Positions 1 to 9,647 of a stretch of DNA of 64,000 bases are shown here, in pieces. The DNA comes from CAYNWT01 sp964450955 (GTDB taxonomy: Bacteria; Planctomycetota; Planctomycetia; Planctomycetales; Planctomycetaceae). The position numbers were made by a program, and so were the translations under genes. Position 1 is the first letter of the stretch, and the number at the start of each line of letters is the position of its first letter. The DNA lies in assembly GCA_964450955.1 (NCBI GenBank), contig CAYVFI010000014.1, positions 1 to 64,000 on the forward strand, written 5' to 3'. A model generated the notes under the pieces. The model worked only from the letters and a program-made list of their open reading frames with translations, was not told the origin of the DNA and made no database searches.

Positions 1-2
1 CG

Positions 3-26
3 ACCTCTCCCGCAAGCGGGAGAGGT
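3..26. repeat. Hairpin-only copy of dispersed palindromic element
   Basis: Perfect inverted repeat with 11-nt arms (ACCTCTCCCGC and its complement) around a 2-nt centre. The same hairpin starts the longer dispersed elements at 38535-38630 and 54704-54801, but here the conserved right flank is absent. It may also act as a bidirectional terminator for an upstream gene outside the window, although no clear T-tract follows. Nothing else is recognisable in the first 230 bases apart from the ribosome-binding site of the first gene. Confidence 0.6.
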
Positions 27-244
27 GACAAGGCGGACAAAGCGTGGTTCCGGCAAGCGTCCTCGAAGGTTTGGCAGCCTGTCGCGATCTTCCCGCAACC
101 GACCTGTGCCAGTCTTGATTGCCGTGTTGATAGTTGGTTCGGTACAACAGAGGCTCGGCATTGCTGAGCTTGATTACGTTCACGCTGCGGCCAACTGATC
201 CGCGTCGTAGTGTCTGGACGTCGGCGTGAGTTGCTGCAGGAGTT

Positions 245-1465
245 TTGTTCATGAATCGTTGCAGGCATACAGGGTTCGCCCTGACCCTCATCTTGTTTAG
301 CAGTCTGATTGGTGACAGCGCGAGTGGTTCTGGTGGTTCCAACGCTGAACGCCCCCTGGTGTTGGCTCACTATATGCCGTGGTACATGGCCAAGCCTCAC
401 AGCACGATTTGGGGTTGGCATTGGACGATGAACCATTTTGACCCGGACAAGCCGGTCAATGGACGCCGGGACGTCGCTTCCCATTACTATCCGTTGATCG
501 GTCCGTACGATTCGGGCGATGCTGATGTGCTGGAGTATCAGCTGTTGACCATGAAGATGGCGGGTATCGATGGTGTGATCGTCGATTGGTACGGGCTGAG
601 CAAATTTCGCGACTACGCGTTTCTGCACAAGAACACTCAGCGACTTGTGGAACAGGTCGAACGGCTCGGCATGCAGTTCGCGATTTGTTACGAGGATCAA
701 ACGATCCCGGCTTTGGTCAAGGCAAAACGCATCAAGGAGTCCGATCGGGTTTCACACGCCGTCAACGAACTAAAGTGGCTCAACGAGAATTGGTTCAAGC
801 TTGACAGTTACGTTCGCATCGATGGCAAGCCCGCGTTGCTTTCGTTTGGGCAAACGGGGCTCAGCGATCAGGAATGGACCGAGTGTCTCAAATCCACCGG
901 CTTTGCCGTCAGCTATTTTAGCGAGCATTATCGACGTGCGTCGGCGATCGGTGCGTTCGATTGGCCCATTCCGAAACAGGGTTTGCCGGCGAATGCGAAG
1001 TTCCGAAAGAACTCGAAGGCCTGGCCATTCGCGGTTCAGGTCGCGTTTCCTCGCTTCGTCGATGTGTACAAGAAGGCCGAGTTACATGATGGCTATGGAC
1101 TGGTCGAAGACAAAGACGGAGCAACGTTTCGAACCTCGTTTACTGAGGCAATGAAGACGGGGTCCGCCATCGTTCAAATCGCAACATGGAACGACTGGGG
1201 CGAAGGAACGCAAATTGAACCGAGCAAAGAGTACGGCTATCGCGATTTGGAGTTCGTTCAGAAGACCCAACGCCAGGTTCTGGGGCAGGGGTTCAAATTC
1301 ACATCCGACGACCTGCGCTTGCCGGCGGCGTTACTGAAGCTCCGGCAGAACAAAAGCGCGACCCTTGACGAACTGAATCGAGCCGCCGCGCTGCTTGCCA
1401 ACGGTTCGATCAACAAGGCTCGATCAGCCATCGAACGCATGACCATCGGGAAATCCGAACCATGA
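245..1465 (+). CDS. Secreted glycoside hydrolase, GH99/GH71-like
   Basis: 406 residues. An N-terminal hydrophobic stretch (about residues 9-27) looks like a signal peptide, so the enzyme should act outside the cytoplasm. The mature part opens with LAHYMPWY and continues with DPDKP, a DSGD...EYQLLTMKMAGIDGV stretch and VDWYG, the pattern of GH99 endo-alpha-mannosidase-like and GH71-like TIM barrels. Near residues 315-325 the segment ATWNDWGEGTQIEPS is the typical late-barrel motif of these families. The start has an AGGAG about 10 nt upstream. The stop overlaps the next start (ATGA), so it is probably translated together with the phosphoesterase. The substrate (mannan or another glycan) cannot be told from sequence. 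Confidence 0.82.
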   Translation: MFMNRCRHTGFALTLILFSSLIGDSASGSGGSNAERPLVLAHYMPWYMAKPHSTIWGWHWTMNHFDPDKPVNGRRDVASHYYPLIGPYDSGDADVLEYQLLTMKMAGIDGVIVDWYGLSKFRDYAFLHKNTQRLVEQVERLGMQFAICYEDQTIPALVKAKRIKESDRVSHAVNELKWLNENWFKLDSYVRIDGKPALLSFGQTGLSDQEWTECLKSTGFAVSYFSEHYRRASAIGAFDWPIPKQGLPANAKFRKNSKAWPFAVQVAFPRFVDVYKKAELHDGYGLVEDKDGATFRTSFTEAMKTGSAIVQIATWNDWGEGTQIEPSKEYGYRDLEFVQKTQRQVLGQGFKFTSDDLRLPAALLKLRQNKSATLDELNRAAALLANGSINKARSAIERMTIGKSEP

Positions 1466-2355
1466 CAATAACACCAGTCGTCACGCGACAACTTAGCCGG
1501 CGTGCGTTTCTGTCAGGAAGTTCGCTGGTCCTTTCGGGCGCAGCGTTCCCGCGTACTTTGTTCGGACAGGAACCCAAACAATCCCTGCGAGTGGGACTTG
1601 TGACGGACCTGCACTACGCGGACAAAGACACATCGGGCAGTCGTCACTACCGTGAGTCTCAGGGAAAGCTGGCGACGGCAGCCAGGCAGTTCGCCGCCAA
1701 GCCTCTGGACTTCCTGGTGGAACTCGGCGACTTCATCGACGCGGCTGATTCAGTCGAACAAGAACTCGGATACCTGAAAACCATCAACAAAGACTTCGCC
1801 GCGATTTGCAGCAAGCGGCACTATGTCCTGGGCAACCACTGTGTGCATACGCTGAAGAAGCAGGAGTTCCTGAATACGGTTCAGCAGAAGAAGTCCTACT
1901 ATTCATTCGACGTTGCCGGGTTTCACTTTATTGTCCTGGACGCATGCTTCCGGAAGGATGGAACGCCATACGGCCGCAAGAATTTCAAGTGGACGGACAC
2001 GTTCATCCCTGAAGCAGAAGTCAAGTGGCTGGAAGCCGATTTGAAGGCGACCCGCAAACCAACCATCATCTTCGCGCACCAGAGGCTGGATGTCGCAAAC
2101 AATTATGGGGTCGCCAACGCGCCGATTATTCGAAAGCTGCTTGAGCGTTCAGACAACGTGCGAGCTGTCTTCCAGGGGCACAGTCACAAGAACGATCACA
2201 AAGACATCAATGGAATCCACTACTGCACGATGGTTGCAATGGTCGAGGGCACCGGCCCGGCGAACAATGGGTTCTCGCTGATGCATTTGGCGAACGACGG
2301 AACCATTCGCATTGAAGGCTTCGTTAGACAGCGCCAGTACAATTGGCCTGCATGA
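1462..2355 (+). CDS. Tat-exported calcineurin-like metallophosphoesterase
   Basis: 297 residues. The N-terminus has a twin-arginine signal (LSRRAFLSG followed by a hydrophobic run), so export of a folded metalloprotein is likely. Metallophosphatase motifs appear in order: DLHY (metal-binding D and H), GDFID, GNHC, a histidine in FAHQRL and the terminal GHSH. Together these form a dinuclear metal centre. The start overlaps the glycosidase stop by 4 nt, so the two form an operon. A joint role in degrading phosphorylated glycans is possible but is inference. The substrate is unknown. Confidence 0.85.
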   Translation: MTITPVVTRQLSRRAFLSGSSLVLSGAAFPRTLFGQEPKQSLRVGLVTDLHYADKDTSGSRHYRESQGKLATAARQFAAKPLDFLVELGDFIDAADSVEQELGYLKTINKDFAAICSKRHYVLGNHCVHTLKKQEFLNTVQQKKSYYSFDVAGFHFIVLDACFRKDGTPYGRKNFKWTDTFIPEAEVKWLEADLKATRKPTIIFAHQRLDVANNYGVANAPIIRKLLERSDNVRAVFQGHSHKNDHKDINGIHYCTMVAMVEGTGPANNGFSLMHLANDGTIRIEGFVRQRQYNWPA

Positions 2356-2467
2356 CGAACCCACCAGCTGGTTTTCCCAAGACAACCAACCGTGTTCCAT
2401 GAACAATGCTACGAAGAGATACCACGTCTTGTCTGCTGCTGGGTGTGATTCCGATGTATCATCAGGC

Positions 2468-3166
2468 ATGTCCAGTTCGAATACCAAATCTGTTTTGCTT
2501 GTCGAAGACGACCCGGATCTCGCTTCCATGGTGGCTGAGTTTCTGCGGGGCAACGGCTTTGACGTAGCGATTGAATCGCGGGGCGATTCGGCCGTTGATC
2601 GAATACTTAGTGACAAGCCAGACGCCGTCATTCTGGACATTAACCTTCCCGGGAAAGAAGGCTTCGAGGTCTGCCGAGAAGTTCGCAGCGAGTACAAGGG
2701 GCCAATTCTTATCCTCACCGCGCGAGGGGATGAAGTGGATGAGGTCATCGGACTGGAACTCGGCGCAGACGACTACATGTCCAAGCCAGTCAGGCCACGC
2801 GTTCTGCTGGCTCGACTCCGTTCTCACCTGCGCAAGGCGCCGACCGACGTTGAGGATTCCGGAGTCATCTCTGTGGGTGACTTGTCTATCGATTCGGGTC
2901 GCCGGCACTGCGAGATTGCGGGCAAGGAAATTGACCTCACGACGGCCGAGTTCGATTTGCTTTGGAATCTGGCGAAGAATGTCGGCGAAGTCGTCAGTCG
3001 CGAGAGCATCTACATGGAACTGGTTGGGATTCCGTATGATGGAATCGACCGTTCCATCGACCTGCGTGTGTCGCGGTTGCGAAAAAGACTGGGCGACGAT
3101 CCGGCCAACCCGACTCGAATCAAGTCCGTGCGTGGAGTCGGTTACATTCTGGTACTGCAGAAATGA
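2468..3166 (+). CDS. OmpR/PhoB-family response regulator
   Basis: 232 residues from the ATG at 2468. The frame is open upstream to 2312, but that stretch overlaps the previous gene and adds no domain. The receiver domain (about 7-120) carries the acidic pair in LVEDD, the phospho-acceptor Asp57 in ILDINLPG, the Thr of LTARGD and Lys106 in SKP. The C-terminal winged helix (about 135-230) contains LTTAEFDLLWNLAKN and ends with RGVGYIL, as in OmpR regulators. The stop overlaps the kinase start by 4 nt. It most resembles RstA/CpxR-type regulators. The signal and regulon are unknown. Confidence 0.95.
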   Translation: MSSSNTKSVLLVEDDPDLASMVAEFLRGNGFDVAIESRGDSAVDRILSDKPDAVILDINLPGKEGFEVCREVRSEYKGPILILTARGDEVDEVIGLELGADDYMSKPVRPRVLLARLRSHLRKAPTDVEDSGVISVGDLSIDSGRRHCEIAGKEIDLTTAEFDLLWNLAKNVGEVVSRESIYMELVGIPYDGIDRSIDLRVSRLRKRLGDDPANPTRIKSVRGVGYILVLQK

Positions 3167-4482
3167 CACGATTGTTCATTCGATTTTACCTCGGGATCCT
3201 GTTTATCCTGGTCATTGCGTGGTTACTGCAAACGTGGCTTTACGGCAAGCGAATGGAACCGGTCTACACCAACATTATCCGCGACGTTTACTTTGGCGGA
3301 ATCCGCGTCGCTCGGCAGAAATACATTTTCGGGCAGGAACTACGCCGTCGAGGTGATTCGAAAGCAGAAGAGAGACTCTTCAACCAAATCAAGGGCCAGT
3401 ACGACTTCCCGGTTCGACTGCACACTGAGGATCCGGACTGGGACTTCGGTGCCCCTCAACCGGGTGACGAAGCCAGCCAGCGATGGGACCGGATTCACCT
3501 CTGCCGCGGACCGGATCATGGATTGGGCAAAGGCCTGTTTATCATGGCGCGCGTGCGTAAGGGTGAGTCGCCGGTGCTGTTGTTCGGACCACTGCCCGAA
3601 CTTGTTGGTCCCCCGACTTCCGAAGTCCTGCTTAGCGTCGGGGCGGTTCTTGCTTTATCGGCCATCGCTATCGCGTTGCTGCTAAGGCCCGTCATGAAAC
3701 AGTTCCAGACGGTGGAAGCAGCCGCTCAAACGATTGCGTCAGGAGATCTCAGTACGCGTATCGAACCGAAACGCGGATTTGCATCCAGCAAACTGGTACA
3801 GGCATTCAACAATATGGCTGGCCGTACCGAATCGATGGTTCAAAGCCAAAACGAGTTGCTGCAGGCCGTGTCCCACGAACTTCGCACACCGCTTTCTCGG
3901 ATCCATTTTGCGACTGACCTGATTCGAACCGCCAACAAGGACCAGAGAGAAGAAAAGCTGCTGGCACTTGAGTCCGCCGCCGACGACCTGGACAAGATTG
4001 TGGGCGAACTAATGACTTACGTTCGTGCGGAAGACGCACCCAAGGACGCTCCAGCACCTTTTCAAGTACACGATGTGATTCATACGGTTTTTGAGAAGCA
4101 TAGTCCGCTGTTTCCGGACATCCGTTTCGAAGCGTCCGAGAACCTGACTAACACGACCATCACAGCCGACCTTCCAGGCTTTGAACGCGTGATGACCAAC
4201 CTGCTGGCCAACGCAGCGCGGTTCGGTAAGAACACTGTCCGGGTCAGTGCGGAGACGAAAGACTCCGAAGTTGTCATTCATGTGGACGACGATGGCCCAG
4301 GGATTCCCGCAGCGGATCGCGAACGAGCGTTCGAACCGTTTGTTCAACTCGGCGATTCTGGCCCTGGCGTGGGTTTGGGGCTCGCAATTGTCCGCCGCAT
4401 CGTTGAGAACAATGGTGGAGCCATATCAATTGAAACCAGCCCACTGGGCGGCTGTCGGACGCGAACAATCTGGCCCGCATGA
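3163..4482 (+). CDS. Sensor histidine kinase, RstB/CpxA-like
   Basis: 439 residues. TM1 spans about residues 5-26, a periplasmic sensor region about 30-150, and TM2 about 153-175. A HAMP linker follows to about 230. The HisKA box AVSHELRTPLSRI holds the phospho-acceptor His238. The ATPase domain shows NLLANAARFG (N box), DDGPGIP (G1), ERAFEPF (F box) and GVGLGLAIV (G2). It is translationally coupled to the response regulator at 2468-3166, so the two form a complete two-component system at the inner membrane. The short periplasmic domain resembles RstB. The ligand is not predictable. Confidence 0.95.
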   Translation: MTRLFIRFYLGILFILVIAWLLQTWLYGKRMEPVYTNIIRDVYFGGIRVARQKYIFGQELRRRGDSKAEERLFNQIKGQYDFPVRLHTEDPDWDFGAPQPGDEASQRWDRIHLCRGPDHGLGKGLFIMARVRKGESPVLLFGPLPELVGPPTSEVLLSVGAVLALSAIAIALLLRPVMKQFQTVEAAAQTIASGDLSTRIEPKRGFASSKLVQAFNNMAGRTESMVQSQNELLQAVSHELRTPLSRIHFATDLIRTANKDQREEKLLALESAADDLDKIVGELMTYVRAEDAPKDAPAPFQVHDVIHTVFEKHSPLFPDIRFEASENLTNTTITADLPGFERVMTNLLANAARFGKNTVRVSAETKDSEVVIHVDDDGPGIPAADRERAFEPFVQLGDSGPGVGLGLAIVRRIVENNGGAISIETSPLGGCRTRTIWPA

Positions 4483-4555
4483 CTATCACGACGACCGAAT
4501 CGGTTAAGCTTAGTAGCCAACCACACCTCAATAGACCCGAACAGATTGCGACTTA

Positions 4556-5188
4556 ATGGAGTTTCTGGAAGTACCACTTTACGACGACGACCTGGTCAAG
4601 CTTGCTATTCGCTTCTTGTTCAATGCCATCTTCATGGCGTTGGTGGTGACGCTGGCCATCATACCGAACCTGAAGAAACGCGAGTTCGGATTTACGGCAG
4701 TGATGATGAACGTCATGGTCTTCTTCATTTGCTTCACGCTAAAGAAACTGGAGCTACAACTGGGTATGGCTCTGGGGCTGTTCGCAATTTTCGGAGTACT
4801 GCGGTATCGAACGGACACTATCCGCACGAAAGAGATGACGTACCTGTTTATCCTGATCGGCATCGCCGTCATCAATTCGCTGTCGAACAAAAAGACCAGC
4901 TACGCAGAACTGGTGGCCGTGAACCTTGTGATTCTGATAGGCGCTATGGTGATGGAAAGACTAACAGTTGAGGCGGTCAAATCCGGCAAGCGCCCGGGGC
5001 TCAGCAAACAAGTCGTGGCCTACGATCGATTGGAACTTTTGGCCGCAGGTAAGCGGCAGGAGCTGTTTGCCGATTTAAAAACACGCACAGGCATTGACGC
5101 AACCGATGTCGAGTTCGGCGCGATCGACCTGAACGCCTCGACCGTAAAGTTGACGGTTTGGTACGCGACCCCGGTCAAGAGCAAGTAA
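4556..5188 (+). CDS. DUF4956 family membrane protein
   Basis: 210 residues. Four hydrophobic segments lie in the first 150 residues (about 15-38, 48-66, 74-92 and 100-155 with a break). The conserved LFAIFGVLRYRTDTIRTKEM loop is the signature of the DUF4956 family. The C-terminal 60 residues are soluble and ferredoxin-like in size. In other bacteria DUF4956 genes often sit beside VTC-domain polyphosphate polymerases or CotH genes. Neither is present here, so the partner, if any, is elsewhere. The function is unknown. Confidence 0.82.
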   Translation: MEFLEVPLYDDDLVKLAIRFLFNAIFMALVVTLAIIPNLKKREFGFTAVMMNVMVFFICFTLKKLELQLGMALGLFAIFGVLRYRTDTIRTKEMTYLFILIGIAVINSLSNKKTSYAELVAVNLVILIGAMVMERLTVEAVKSGKRPGLSKQVVAYDRLELLAAGKRQELFADLKTRTGIDATDVEFGAIDLNASTVKLTVWYATPVKSK

Positions 5189-5234
5189 AACCAAGCCGAA
5201 CAAAGAACGTACGACCGAACCAAAGCAGCAGCCC

Positions 5235-5276
5235 TTTCAACCTTCACCCTTCACCCTTCAACCTCCACACCTTCAA
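5235..5276. repeat. Heptanucleotide repeat array at sulfatase 3' end
   Basis: About five to six imperfect 7-nt units (CTTCAAC / CTTCACC variants) between two convergent genes. The array runs through the last codons and the stop of the minus-strand sulfatase: read on the minus strand it encodes the terminal LKVWRLKGEG and then the TGA. A longer array of the same heptamer lies at 54835-54911, again touching the stop of a minus-strand gene. Confidence 0.7.
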
Positions 5277-7574
5277 GTCATCCACATCCGCGGTGCCGCT
5301 GACCGCGAAGGCCACGTTTTGTTTGACGGCATGGTCTATGCCGGCAGAACTAAGCTGGCCGATCTTTTGGTCGTCTATCCAGCCGGTCATCGTATCGCCC
5401 TGAATCAGGATGGTGGCCCTGTACCATCTGCCCGTCTCCAACTGGACCTTCGCGTAGCGGAACTTCCCGCGGGTTAGCTTTTGAATTTCCTTCTTTGTCG
5501 CTCCCGCCAGCCGCTTCTCGCGAATCTTTTTGTCAAAGATACCGGTCTTGCCGTCGCGAAACATGACCGTGTGCGGCTTCACTCCAAACGCGCAAATGTG
5601 GCCGGCGTGTGAGACTTTGCATTTTGGATCGTTGAAGTTGAAGGAAATACCCTTCTTGTCATGCATGCGAAACCGTACCTGAACGACGCCATCGTCAAAC
5701 GGAGCGTCGTGTTTAATTGAAACGCCGTGATCAGCAACTTTGGCCATCGTGATGGTCAAGGCATCATCTTTAAGATCGGCCTGCTTCACGCCCTGTGCAC
5801 GCTTCCTGCTGTTGGTCACCCATTTGCGGCCCAATTGCTCTTTGGCGTCGTCTTCTTCCTGCCTGTTGAAATCGTCTTCAAAAACAAGCTTGCCGTGCGA
5901 CTTCAGCAGCGAATCCACAGGAGTCGTGACACTGGCTGCTTTGCGGTCTACCGCCACAGGACGAGTTCGGCCAGATTCAATAATGTTATTCAGGCGTTTC
6001 TTCAGTCGGTTCGTGACGTCAGGGTTTTCAGCAAGAACATTGTTTTTCTCAGCCGGATCTTTTGCGAGGTTGAACAGCTGGAACTCTTCAACGCTGGTGT
6101 TCGCAAGCTTCTTCTCGACAACAACATTCCGTGCCCTCTTTTTTGGATACCGGTGCAGTTTCCAGTCGCCAACGCGCAGACCCAACGTCCCATTATTCCC
6201 GTTGTCCTGCTGCACAAGATGATCACGCCCTGTCGCGTCGGCTTTGCCCATTAATGAGTCCAAAACGTTCAGGCTATCGATACATGCGTCGGGTTTCAGC
6301 GATTGCTGTGTGAGTGCGGCCATGCTGGCGGCGAGATCGATTGTGCAAACGACGTTTTCGCTGGTGCCAGGACTGATGTGCCCCTTCCAACGCGTAATGA
6401 ACGGAGTTCGTGTGCCGCCTTCGTAGACACTGTACTTGCCTCCGGAAAACGGGCCGGCTGCTTTGTGCTTGCCAAGCTTTTCAAGGGCATCGTCTTTGTA
6501 CCCGTCGTCCATCACCGGGCCGTTGTCCGAACAGAAAACGACTAGCGTGTTCTCAGACAGGTTGTGCTTATCCAAAGTCTTCATGAGCTCGCCGACACAC
6601 CAATCCAGTTGGACAATGGAATCACCGCGGAAACCAAGTGTGGTCTTTCCCTGGAACCGTTCGTGCGGCATTCTTGGAACATGTATGTCGTGGGAAGAGA
6701 AAAACAGGAAGAATGGTTTCTCTTTGTTCTCGGCAATGAATTCGTTCGATTTTTTTACCCACATGTCGGCAAGATCTTCATCGCGGAAGCGGGCCTTCAT
6801 GCCACCCGTATAGAAACCGATACGACTGATACCATTGTGAATAGTTGAGTTATGTCCGTGGGACCAATCCATCTTCAACGTGTCCCGATGAGTCACACCG
6901 GTCGGGTGATCTTCGCTCGGCTTCTTCCGACCGACCCACAGCGGATCGTTCGGATCAAGATTTAGAACACGATGATCCTGAACGTAAACCTGGGGAACCC
7001 GGTCGTTGGTCGTGGGCAGCAGAAAACAACTGTCAAACCCGATCTCCAGTGGCCCGGGATTCAAAGCTCCGTTCCAGTCCGGTCCCGATGGGCCACCCAA
7101 CCCAAGGTGCCACTTACCAACGACACCGGTTGAGTAACCAGCTTGTTTAAGAACCGAAGCGATTGTCTCAGTCCCGGGTTTGATGATCGCCGGTGCGTTT
7201 GGTGGAGCGATGCCGGTTCCTTTGGTTCGGAACGCATAGTTTCCTGTCAGCATTGAGTAGCGAGTCGGCGTGCAGGTCGAGGCAGAACAGTACCCGTTTG
7301 TGAACCGCAAACCTTCGGACGCCAACCGGTCGATATTCGGCGTCTGAAGTTCAGTCGCTCCGTAGCAGGAAACATCGCCATAGCCCAGGTCGTCAGCCAT
7401 GATGACGACAATATTCGGGCGGCTCTCGTCAGCGAGCGCCGCGTGCTGACAAAACGCAATGTTCGCCAGCAGCAGTAGCAGCGTCGCAATTCTGCGAGCG
7501 ACCATCAGACGTGACAAACGGCGCGGGCAGACTGGGCAACAACCGAGTCGCGTTGCAGCAAGGACTCTTAGCAC
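5244..7574 (-). CDS. Arylsulfatase with C-terminal lectin-like domain
   Basis: 776 residues from a GTG at 7574; an ATG at 7505 just before a clean signal peptide is an alternative start. The sulfatase domain (about 50-540) has the metal-binding IVVIMADDLGYGD, the formylglycine site CTPTR (Cys type, needing FGE maturation), GKWHLG, HDIHVP and FCSDNGP. Residues about 575-770 form a second beta-rich domain beginning LVFEDDFNR and ending VDDLKVW, like the DUF1080/concanavalin-type domains of planctomycete hydrolases. That domain probably binds sugar and may hold the enzyme on a sulfated polysaccharide. Secreted or periplasmic. The last codons lie in a heptamer repeat. Confidence 0.88.
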   Translation of the reverse strand: MLRVLAATRLGCCPVCPRRLSRLMVARRIATLLLLLANIAFCQHAALADESRPNIVVIMADDLGYGDVSCYGATELQTPNIDRLASEGLRFTNGYCSASTCTPTRYSMLTGNYAFRTKGTGIAPPNAPAIIKPGTETIASVLKQAGYSTGVVGKWHLGLGGPSGPDWNGALNPGPLEIGFDSCFLLPTTNDRVPQVYVQDHRVLNLDPNDPLWVGRKKPSEDHPTGVTHRDTLKMDWSHGHNSTIHNGISRIGFYTGGMKARFRDEDLADMWVKKSNEFIAENKEKPFFLFFSSHDIHVPRMPHERFQGKTTLGFRGDSIVQLDWCVGELMKTLDKHNLSENTLVVFCSDNGPVMDDGYKDDALEKLGKHKAAGPFSGGKYSVYEGGTRTPFITRWKGHISPGTSENVVCTIDLAASMAALTQQSLKPDACIDSLNVLDSLMGKADATGRDHLVQQDNGNNGTLGLRVGDWKLHRYPKKRARNVVVEKKLANTSVEEFQLFNLAKDPAEKNNVLAENPDVTNRLKKRLNNIIESGRTRPVAVDRKAASVTTPVDSLLKSHGKLVFEDDFNRQEEDDAKEQLGRKWVTNSRKRAQGVKQADLKDDALTITMAKVADHGVSIKHDAPFDDGVVQVRFRMHDKKGISFNFNDPKCKVSHAGHICAFGVKPHTVMFRDGKTGIFDKKIREKRLAGATKKEIQKLTRGKFRYAKVQLETGRWYRATILIQGDTMTGWIDDQKIGQLSSAGIDHAVKQNVAFAVSGTADVDDLKVWRLKGEG

Positions 7575-8068
7575 GGTGAACTCTCTCTCAATGCGGTTGT
7601 CCGCACGCTTTGGTGATCACGAAAATAAACAGGAAACAGCCAGGATGCCGGGCCCGTGACGACACGAACCCACTAGCGGTTCTGTAGACATTGTCTGGTC
7701 GTCGCGAATCAACGTCAAACCTTCGAATCGGGCTGGAAAAGCAAGTGACATCGCTGGCTAAGGCGGGCAACTGCGAATTCAAAAAGCAGAACGGCTGCCG
7801 CTTGCCGTACGCCCCAGGCCAGTGGGTTCCAAGTCGCAACTTCGTAAATTGGCGGCACGTTGACACTCGCCGCAAGCAGTACCTGAAACAGCCGATCCCG
7901 GGTGACATGTTCCGACAGACAGCAAGGCTGGCCACTATTGGACGTGTGAAAACCCACGCTAATGCGGCACACAAACGGCTGCAGATAGAAAGACCCGTGA
8001 TCTGGCCGCAGGTTTGGTTCGCCGGTAAACTGCGGGTTCTGAAATCGAATCCGCATAACAGCGATGCC
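7575..8068. other. Intergenic region between divergent genes
   Basis: About 490 bases between the divergent sulfatase and TPR-redoxin genes. Long open frames cross it on both strands (the plus-strand frame is open from 7691), but they are Cys/Arg-rich, lack recognisable domains, and add nothing to the flanking proteins. I read it as the divergent promoter region and see no defined site in it. Confidence 0.5.
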
Positions 8069-9610
8069 ATGAATTCATCGACCGCAAAGTCCGTCCTTGT
8101 CGCACTCGCAATGATCGTCCCGACCATTGCCGAAGACAAAGCCGATTTCTACTACGGCAAAGGGATGATGAACGAACTACCGCACGAACGCGGTGAGCTC
8201 ATCGATGGATTCACCGGCGTCGATTTTCCCGTCACGACCAAAGACCAGACCGCACGGCGATTCTTCCTGCAAGGCCTCGCCTACATCTACATGGGAAACG
8301 ACACCGAAGCCGCCCGTTCGTTCCGCGAAGTGATCACTCGTGACCCCGACTGCGCGATGGGCTACTGGGGAATCGCGATGGCGTTTGAAACAGACTTCAG
8401 TCGCCGCGTTGAGTACATGTGGTACGCCGCAGAACGAAAAGACAAAGTGAAGACTGATGTCGAACGCGATTTGATTGACGCATACAACGACTTCTTCGGA
8501 ACCACTAAACAGCCGGAAATGGTTCTCGTCGATTCCGAAACAGGCAAACGCCGGGCTCGGCCAACGCTTGGTAACATCGAACGGCGACGAGACAAACTGG
8601 CGTCCGCAATCACCGAACTCACAAAGAAGTATCCAACGCACCCTGAACTCATTCCGCTAACGTTTCTGGACCGGCCCCGCTGGGAAACCGCCAGTACGTA
8701 CATGTCCGACCCGCCCCAACACCCACTCCCGTTCCGACTGACTCCGTGGCACAAGGACGCTCGGTTCAGATGGGTCGATGGCTTGCGTCAACGCGATTTG
8801 GCCGGAGCCTGGAACGGGCTCGGCATGAGCTTCAAGCACGTTTCCAAAGCCGACGCGGCACTGGCGTTTGAAGCCGCATGCCGACTGGACAACGCGTGGC
8901 TGAAGAAGTGGGACGCCATGCCGTACGAACGCCACGGATATTTCACCCACCGCCACAACCTACGAAAGATGACTGGCGACCTGCCACAAGGTAAGCAACT
9001 GCCTGAACCCAAAAACATTCCAAGGCACCCGCAAGGCGCCTTTCAACCACACAGGCTTTATCAAGTTGCTGACTCCTCCGCCGACGGAAAGCTGACCGCA
9101 ACTGATTCGCAACGGCAGATCATCGAGAAACTGGGGCCGCTTCGCCTTAAACCACCAATCGCGCCCGACTTTTTGCTGCCGGCAGCAAAAACAGGCCAGA
9201 TGACCAGCCTCAAAGACCTCAAAGGTCCCACGATTGTCGTGTTCTATCTGGGCTTCGGCTGCATCCACTGTGTCGAACAGTTAAACGAACTGCGGCCGCG
9301 ATACAAAGACTTTAAAGACGCCGGAATTGAGATCGTTGCCATCGGAACCGACGACGTGAACGAAGTAAAAGCAGCGATTCTTGATGCGATAGAAGTCGAC
9401 GGACCGCCGACCCCGTTTGAGATACTAAGCGACCCAAAACACGACGCGTTCAAAGCGTTCCATTGTTGGGACGAATTCACCGACGAAGCTCTGCACGGCA
9501 CATTTCTAATCGACACCAAAGGTCGCGTCCGTTGGCGCGATATCAGCGAACAACCGTTTATGGAGACGAATTTTCTTTTGAAAGAATCAAAACGGTTGTT
9601 GAGTCAATAA
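8069..9610 (+). CDS. TPR and thioredoxin-fold (AhpC/TSA) protein
   Basis: 513 residues from the ATG at 8069. An N-terminal hydrophobic run (about 5-20) ending in AEDKAD looks like a signal peptide. Residues about 45-95 (FLQGLAYIYMGNDTEAARSF...) resemble TPR helices. The central 250 residues carry no known motif. The C-terminal redoxin domain begins at PDFLLPAAKTGQ and has CIHC as its CxxC centre, followed by VEQLNELRPRYKDF and VAIGTD. The family would act as a periplasmic thiol-disulfide reductant or peroxiredoxin-like protein. The frame is open for another 126 codons upstream, but that extension looks non-coding. Confidence 0.75.
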   Translation: MNSSTAKSVLVALAMIVPTIAEDKADFYYGKGMMNELPHERGELIDGFTGVDFPVTTKDQTARRFFLQGLAYIYMGNDTEAARSFREVITRDPDCAMGYWGIAMAFETDFSRRVEYMWYAAERKDKVKTDVERDLIDAYNDFFGTTKQPEMVLVDSETGKRRARPTLGNIERRRDKLASAITELTKKYPTHPELIPLTFLDRPRWETASTYMSDPPQHPLPFRLTPWHKDARFRWVDGLRQRDLAGAWNGLGMSFKHVSKADAALAFEAACRLDNAWLKKWDAMPYERHGYFTHRHNLRKMTGDLPQGKQLPEPKNIPRHPQGAFQPHRLYQVADSSADGKLTATDSQRQIIEKLGPLRLKPPIAPDFLLPAAKTGQMTSLKDLKGPTIVVFYLGFGCIHCVEQLNELRPRYKDFKDAGIEIVAIGTDDVNEVKAAILDAIEVDGPPTPFEILSDPKHDAFKAFHCWDEFTDEALHGTFLIDTKGRVRWRDISEQPFMETNFLLKESKRLLSQ

Positions 9611-9647
9611 TCTGATCGTTCGCTACAGGTAACCGCCCGGACTGGTT

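Noticed and set aside
2312..2467. 52-codon upstream extension of the response regulator
   Set aside because: It overlaps the phosphoesterase gene and lies before the conserved receiver-domain start.
7691..8068. 126-codon upstream extension of the TPR-redoxin gene
   Set aside because: It has basic composition without a domain, and a signal peptide begins exactly at the ATG at 8069.
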